Assembly: GCA_016794945.1 (NCBI GenBank)
Contig: JAEUIX010000234.1
Location: 1-18,295 of the forward strand
Reading direction: 5' to 3'
Source: Phycisphaerae bacterium
Lineage (GTDB): Bacteria; Planctomycetota; Phycisphaerae; Phycisphaerales; UBA1924
DNA length: 18,295 nt
The first letter of the stretch is position 1; every line of letters starts with the position of its first letter. Position numbers and translations under genes: made by a program. The notes below the pieces were generated by a model. The model ran no database searches and was not told where the DNA came from. It saw nothing but the letters and a program-made list of their open reading frames with translations. Positions 13,902-18,295 of the stretch are shown piece after piece.

Positions 13902-14537
13902 GTGCCCGACCGACCCGCCAATCCAAACTCCCCGCGACCTTCCCCCGCGCCGCTCGACGCCGCGCCCGTGTTCCGCGCCAAGCGCATCCTCGTCGGCGTC
14001 ACCGGCGGCATCGCGGCGTACAAGACCGCGGCCCTGGTCTCGCGCCTGGCCCAGGCGGGCGCCGAGGTCACCGTCGCCATGACGCCCGCGGCGACGAAGT
14101 TCGTCGGCCCCATCACCTTCCAGGCCCTCTCGGGACGGCCCGTCTACACCAGCGCCTGGGAACACGTCGAGAGCCACGACCCGCAGCACATCTCCCTGGC
14201 ACGCGCGGCGGACCTGGCGATCGTCGCCCCGTGCAGCATGGACTGCCTGGCACGCCTGGCCACCGGACGGGCCGACGACGTGGTCTGCCTGATCCTCAGC
14301 GCCGTGGACCGCGCGGCGACGCCGGTGCTGCTGGCGCCGGCGATGAACGAGACCATGTGGTCCCAGCCGGCGACGCAGCGCAATGTGCGCACGCTGGCAG
14401 AGGACGGCTACGCCTTCATCGGGCCCGGGGACGGCTGGCAGGCCTGCCGCGCCGTGGGCCCCGGACGCATGAGCGAGCCGGAGGAGATCCTGGCCCGTGC
14501 CGCGGCGATGCTGGCCGGACGGCCGGCGCGGGGCTGA
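13902..14537 (+). CDS. coaC: Phosphopantothenoylcysteine decarboxylase (CoaC-type flavoprotein, no CoaB domain)
   Basis: FMN-dependent enzyme of coenzyme A synthesis that decarboxylates 4'-phosphopantothenoylcysteine. It has 211 residues with a GTG start and AGGA 7 bases upstream; the first 24 residues are Pro-rich and probably disordered. The flavodoxin-like fold begins at KRILVGVTGGIAAYK (27-41). Key residues are the catalytic His96 (QHISL), the substrate motif PAMNETMW (146-153, with Asn149) and Cys182 before VGPGRM, the cysteine of the mobile lid. Most bacteria have a bifunctional CoaBC of about 400 residues. Here a stop follows the CoaC part and the next gene is convergent, so CoaB must be encoded elsewhere. 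It follows rpoZ closely and is probably co-transcribed. Confidence 0.88.
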   Translation: MPDRPANPNSPRPSPAPLDAAPVFRAKRILVGVTGGIAAYKTAALVSRLAQAGAEVTVAMTPAATKFVGPITFQALSGRPVYTSAWEHVESHDPQHISLARAADLAIVAPCSMDCLARLATGRADDVVCLILSAVDRAATPVLLAPAMNETMWSQPATQRNVRTLAEDGYAFIGPGDGWQACRAVGPGRMSEPEEILARAAAMLAGRPARG

Positions 14538-14559
14538 GCGAGCCGCGCCCCGCCGCGGA

Positions 14560-15306
14560 TTACTTCTTGCCGCTGGAAGCCGGCGCCTTGGGCGTGGTGG
14601 CGCCCTTGGGGGCGACGGGTGCGCCGGGTCCTGCGGGCGCCTTGGCACCGGAGCCGGCGGGGGCCGGGGGCGGCGCGGGCGGCGTGGTGTCGCGGATGAG
14701 CTCGGGCAGGTTCATGAAGACCGGGGCGGTGGTCCGCGCCCAGGCGTCGCGCTCGGCCTTGGAGACCGACTTCCAGGTGACCTTGCCGTCGCGGGCGATG
14801 CTGGCGTTCTGCACGTCGGCCAGGCGGCCGCCCTGCCAGACTTCCTTGGTGGCGGGCTTGCCGTCCTTGGAGTACCAGATCCACTCGCCCTCGGGCCGCT
14901 GGGCGCGGATGTCGCCCTCGAAGTTGGGCTTGCCGTCCTCGCGGGTGACGGTCAGGCGCTGATCGGCCAGCGCGCCGTTCTCGTAGCGCACCACCGAGGT
15001 CTTGCGCACGCGGGTGCCGTGCCGGACGAACTCGTTGCGCTCGGGCACGAAGCGGATCTGGTCGCGCCCGTCCACCTGCCCGCCGACGATCGTCACCAGC
15101 GCACCGCCGGCCTTGAGCTGCTCGAACTGCTGGCGCACCTGGTCGCCCGCCGCCTTGGCGGCCTGCACCTGCGCCTCGAGCTCGCGGGCCTTGGCCTCCG
15201 CGGCGTCGGCGCGGGCCTTTTCCGCCTCCATCTGGCCCTTGTAGCAGCCGGGCAGGGCGACCAGGGCGAACGCGAGCGGGAGAACGGCGAGCGTGCGGGG
15301 GGACAT
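14560..15306 (-). CDS. Lipoprotein with coiled coil and YwqK/MORN-like segments
   Basis: Predicted envelope lipoprotein of 248 residues with signal peptide and lipobox ALPG-C21. A coiled coil (about 25-66, Ala/Glu/Lys-rich) follows. A beta-rich region (about 68-180) has segments like VVRYENGALADQRLTV and EGEWIWYSKDGKPATKEVWQGGRL, which resemble YwqK/MORN-type repeats. The last 42 residues are Pro/Ala/Gly-rich and end in SSGKK. Function unknown; an envelope-spanning or surface-binding role is only a guess. The start at 15306 is set by GGAG 6 bases upstream and the clear signal peptide; upstream in-frame residues are non-coding in look. It lies just after the 16S terminator and is convergent with coaC (22-base gap). 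Confidence 0.82.
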   Translation of the reverse strand: MSPRTLAVLPLAFALVALPGCYKGQMEAEKARADAAEAKARELEAQVQAAKAAGDQVRQQFEQLKAGGALVTIVGGQVDGRDQIRFVPERNEFVRHGTRVRKTSVVRYENGALADQRLTVTREDGKPNFEGDIRAQRPEGEWIWYSKDGKPATKEVWQGGRLADVQNASIARDGKVTWKSVSKAERDAWARTTAPVFMNLPELIRDTTPPAPPPAPAGSGAKAPAGPGAPVAPKGATTPKAPASSGKK

Positions 15307-15332
15307 GGAGAACTCCGGTGTGTGTGTGCGCG

Positions 15333-15361
15333 AATGTAGCGGCGGCGGGCGCGGGAGTCGA
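15333..15361 (-). promoter_or_regulatory. Candidate promoter of the lipoprotein gene
   Basis: On the minus strand TCGACT (15356-15361, 4 of 6 -35 matches) is separated by 17 bases from TACATT (15333-15338, 4 of 6 -10 matches). It is 27 bases before the start codon. An 8-base-pair inverted repeat, CGCGACGA-A-TCGTCGCG (15367-15383), lies just upstream and may be a regulator site. The promoter lies between the 16S terminator and the gene, as expected for separate transcription. Confidence 0.3.
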
Positions 15362-15408
15362 GCGTGCGCGACGAATCGTCGCGTGCGCGCACCGGGCCGA
15401 ACCCGGTG

Positions 15409-15449
15409 TTCAAAAACGACAACGCCCGCCCCTTGCGGGACGGGCGTTG
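15409..15449 (-). terminator. Intrinsic terminator of the 16S rRNA transcript
   Basis: On the minus strand a stem of 9 perfect pairs (CAACGCCCG with CGGGCGTTG), one mismatch and three more GC pairs closes a short loop. It is followed after 3 bases by TTTTT (15412-15416). The stem is at 15420-15449. It lies about 140 bases past the 16S 3' end and upstream of the lipoprotein gene. A further hairpin, ACCGGG-N5-CCCGGT (15391-15407), follows the T tract and may act as backup. Confidence 0.85.
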
Positions 15450-15477
15450 AAGATTGCAAACAGTTGGGGGTCCGATG

Positions 15478-17071
<1,594 letters not shown>

Positions 17072-17461
17072 TTTATCGTCGATCGGCCTTGCGGCCGGTC
17101 TTGACTAGAAGGAAGCATGACCTGCTTCTTGTGTTGCCACGCTATGTGACAACCGGTCTTTCTCACGGCTTTCACCGTGAGCCGGCGGAGGCTAGTCCGC
17201 CGGTCGTAGCTGAACTCAATAACTCAATTTGCTTTCAAACTTTTAAGGGCTATCAAGCGCATATCATTATCGTCGCGATGAGTTCATCTTTCCCCGCCGA
17301 AGCGGAGAAGACTTGGTACGGTCTTGGCGGCTTCGTTCAGAAGCGTGGTGCGACCCACTTGCCAGACCGCGCACTCTCGCGGACGACCCAACTGTTCACT
17401 TTCGAAAGAGTTCACCGGCCTGCTGCCGGGCCCCACCTGAACTTCGTCGGGTGGGGTCAAG
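17072..17461 (-). other. 16S rRNA leader region
   Basis: About 390 bases between the candidate promoter and the mature 16S 5' end; no gene seen. Read on the minus strand it has several hairpins: CGGCC-GCAA-GGCCG (17084-17097), CTCACGG-N6-CCGTGAG (17162-17181), CCGGCGGA-N6-TCCGCCGG (17182-17203), a UUCG-loop stem (17290-17309), CCGGC-N5-GCCGG (17415-17429) and CCCCACC-N12-GGTGGGG (17431-17456). An AT-rich segment (17210-17270) could hold antitermination signals, but I see no clear boxA. A segment at 17149-17159 could pair with the trailer (15538-15548). Confidence 0.5.
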
Positions 17462-17489
17462 ATGATAGACCCACGCCCACACTGGTCAA
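17462..17489 (-). promoter_or_regulatory. Candidate 16S rRNA promoter
   Basis: On the minus strand TTGACC (17484-17489, 5 of 6 -35 matches) and TATCAT (17462-17467, 5 of 6 -10 matches) are 16 bases apart, the shorter spacing common at rRNA promoters. A T-rich GACTTTTTGAG segment lies upstream at about -47 to -57, like an UP element. It is the best promoter match seen in the window and directs transcription into the 16S gene. Confidence 0.6.
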
Positions 17490-17640
17490 GCCGCAGGCTC
17501 AAAAAGTCTTCGTCCATTTGTCCATTGGCAGGATTTCCACAACTCGTCCACGCATTGTTACCATCCAAAAACCTGACAGACCAGGCCCAAACCCCGATTT
17601 CGCTCAATCTTGGCGGTTTTCTCCGCTCACATCCCGCGCA
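17490..17640. other. Spacer between comF stop and the rRNA promoter
   Basis: 151 bases without a supported gene. It is less GC-rich than the protein genes and contains several short T-rich tracts on the minus strand (for example GTTTTTGG near 17566-17573), which might include further upstream rRNA promoter elements. No clear terminator for the ComF gene is seen. Confidence 0.4.
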
Positions 17641-18294
17641 CTATCGACGCTCCTCCGTACGGCAGACCGTCGCTGCGACAATCTCTAAGTTCTTTATCGA
17701 CAAGGATTTAGCAATTTTTCTCGCAGCCCGGCAGGTTTCGCTCATCGTCGCTCCCGTCGTTGAAATGTCGTCCACGACGATGATCCGGGCCGACGCCGCC
17801 CCACCTGGCCAACGTGCCGCCCTTGTCAAGCCCAGCGCATGCCACAACGCATCAATGACCGCGCGGTGCATCGACCCGTTCAGGTTGGTCATGCGGTCAG
17901 TGGCCGAGAGCCGCGCTTGCTCGGGCCTGTGTGAGCGGCTCAGCAGCATCCTGATTGGAACGCCGAGTTGCCGCGCCACACCACGCGCAAGGTTGAGCGA
18001 GTGATCCGTGCCCCGCGCCAGGCGACGGAGGTAGCTGGTCGGCACGGGCACCACGACCGTCGGCCGTGAATCCAAATCGGGAATCGCCGCCGCGAGTTGC
18101 TTGCCCAGCAGCCGACCAAGGTCCACGCTCAGTCTTGGCCATCGCGTGAACTTCGCATCTTGTACGATGCCACTCCAGGGCTGCGTGTACTCGGCCACTC
18201 GGACAAACCTGGTCCATGGCGGGCGCGTACCGCGGCACTTTGCGCAGCCACCAGAGTCTGTTTCGTATGGTCCAACAGAGCGAGCACACCGCCA
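17641..18294 (-). CDS. ComF-family phosphoribosyltransferase-like protein (N-terminus beyond window)
   Basis: Cytosolic protein with a phosphoribosyltransferase fold; ComF relatives are needed for ssDNA handling in natural competence, while others have unknown roles. The frame stays open to the right edge, giving about 217 visible residues, so the GTG at 18198 is probably not the start. Upstream of it the frame reads WRCARSV and GGCAKCRG, the Cys pairs of the N-terminal zinc-finger region of ComF. Then come VRVAEYTQPWSGIVQDAKFT (the lid and helix region), VVVPVP, RPEQARLSATDR (the ComF R-x-Q-x-x-L segment) and the PRPP loop IIVVDDISTTGAT. Full members are about 230-250 residues, so probably only a short N-terminal part is missing. 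It is transcribed toward the 16S gene but separated from it by 569 bases. Confidence 0.88.
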   Translation of the reverse strand, partial: WRCARSVGPYETDSGGCAKCRGTRPPWTRFVRVAEYTQPWSGIVQDAKFTRWPRLSVDLGRLLGKQLAAAIPDLDSRPTVVVPVPTSYLRRLARGTDHSLNLARGVARQLGVPIRMLLSRSHRPEQARLSATDRMTNLNGSMHRAVIDALWHALGLTRAARWPGGAASARIIVVDDISTTGATMSETCRAARKIAKSLSIKNLEIVAATVCRTEERR

Positions 18295-18295
18295 G

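Noticed and set aside
17284..17607. 107-codon minus-strand frame between comF and 16S
   Set aside because: It overlaps the best rRNA promoter match and leader hairpins and resembles no family I know.
18198..18198. GTG at 18198 as start of the ComF-family protein
   Set aside because: The frame is open upstream to the window edge and encodes the Cys pairs of the ComF N-terminal region, so the true start is outside.

Overview
The window looks like chromosomal DNA of a high-GC bacterium of the phylum Planctomycetota, most likely class Phycisphaerae. This rests on the 16S rRNA sequence signatures, a 16S gene that appears unlinked from 23S/5S, and a planctomycete-type rpoZ/coaC neighbourhood with a DUF3553 protein. 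The taxonomic call is an inference from memory, not a database result.

Left part (1-10806): mscL (minus strand, cut by the window edge) diverges from a long plus-strand array. The array encodes nitrous oxide respiration of the clade II (atypical NosZ) kind: a membrane-anchored di-haem cytochrome c, nosZ, a NosB-like membrane protein, nosD, nosF, nosY and nosL. From the NosB-like gene to nosL every junction is a 4-base ATGA overlap. After a 31-base gap the array continues with an Rrf2-family regulator, a RIC/ScdA/YtfE-type di-iron repair protein and a cysteine-rich lipoprotein made of three TRASH-like repeats, again joined by ATGA/GTGA overlaps. A 227-base gap with a pyrimidine-rich repeat and a perfect 12-base palindrome separates this from a second Rrf2 gene. 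The picture is an N2O reductase with its copper delivery system, wired to Rrf2 control and to a nitrosative-damage repair protein. NosR, NosG and NosH are absent from the window, so the cytochrome c is the visible electron-entry candidate.

Middle (10807-15306): housekeeping genes. pdxH (+), tRNA-Ser(GCU) (-), a small coiled-coil protein (-) and a DUF3553 protein (-) are followed by divergent rpoZ (+) and a CoaC-only flavoprotein (+). A lipoprotein with a coiled coil and YwqK/MORN-like segments (-) comes next.

Right part (15307-18295): a complete 16S rRNA gene on the minus strand. It has a plausible sigma70 promoter about 390 bases upstream, several leader hairpins, and a trailer of stacked hairpins ending in an intrinsic terminator. 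The terminator and a protein gene follow directly, so no tRNA, 23S or 5S lies downstream in this operon. Upstream of the rRNA promoter is a ComF-family phosphoribosyltransferase gene (-) cut by the right edge.

The most interesting points are the Rrf2-RIC-triple-TRASH module fused to the nos operon, its candidate operators, and the free-standing 16S gene.
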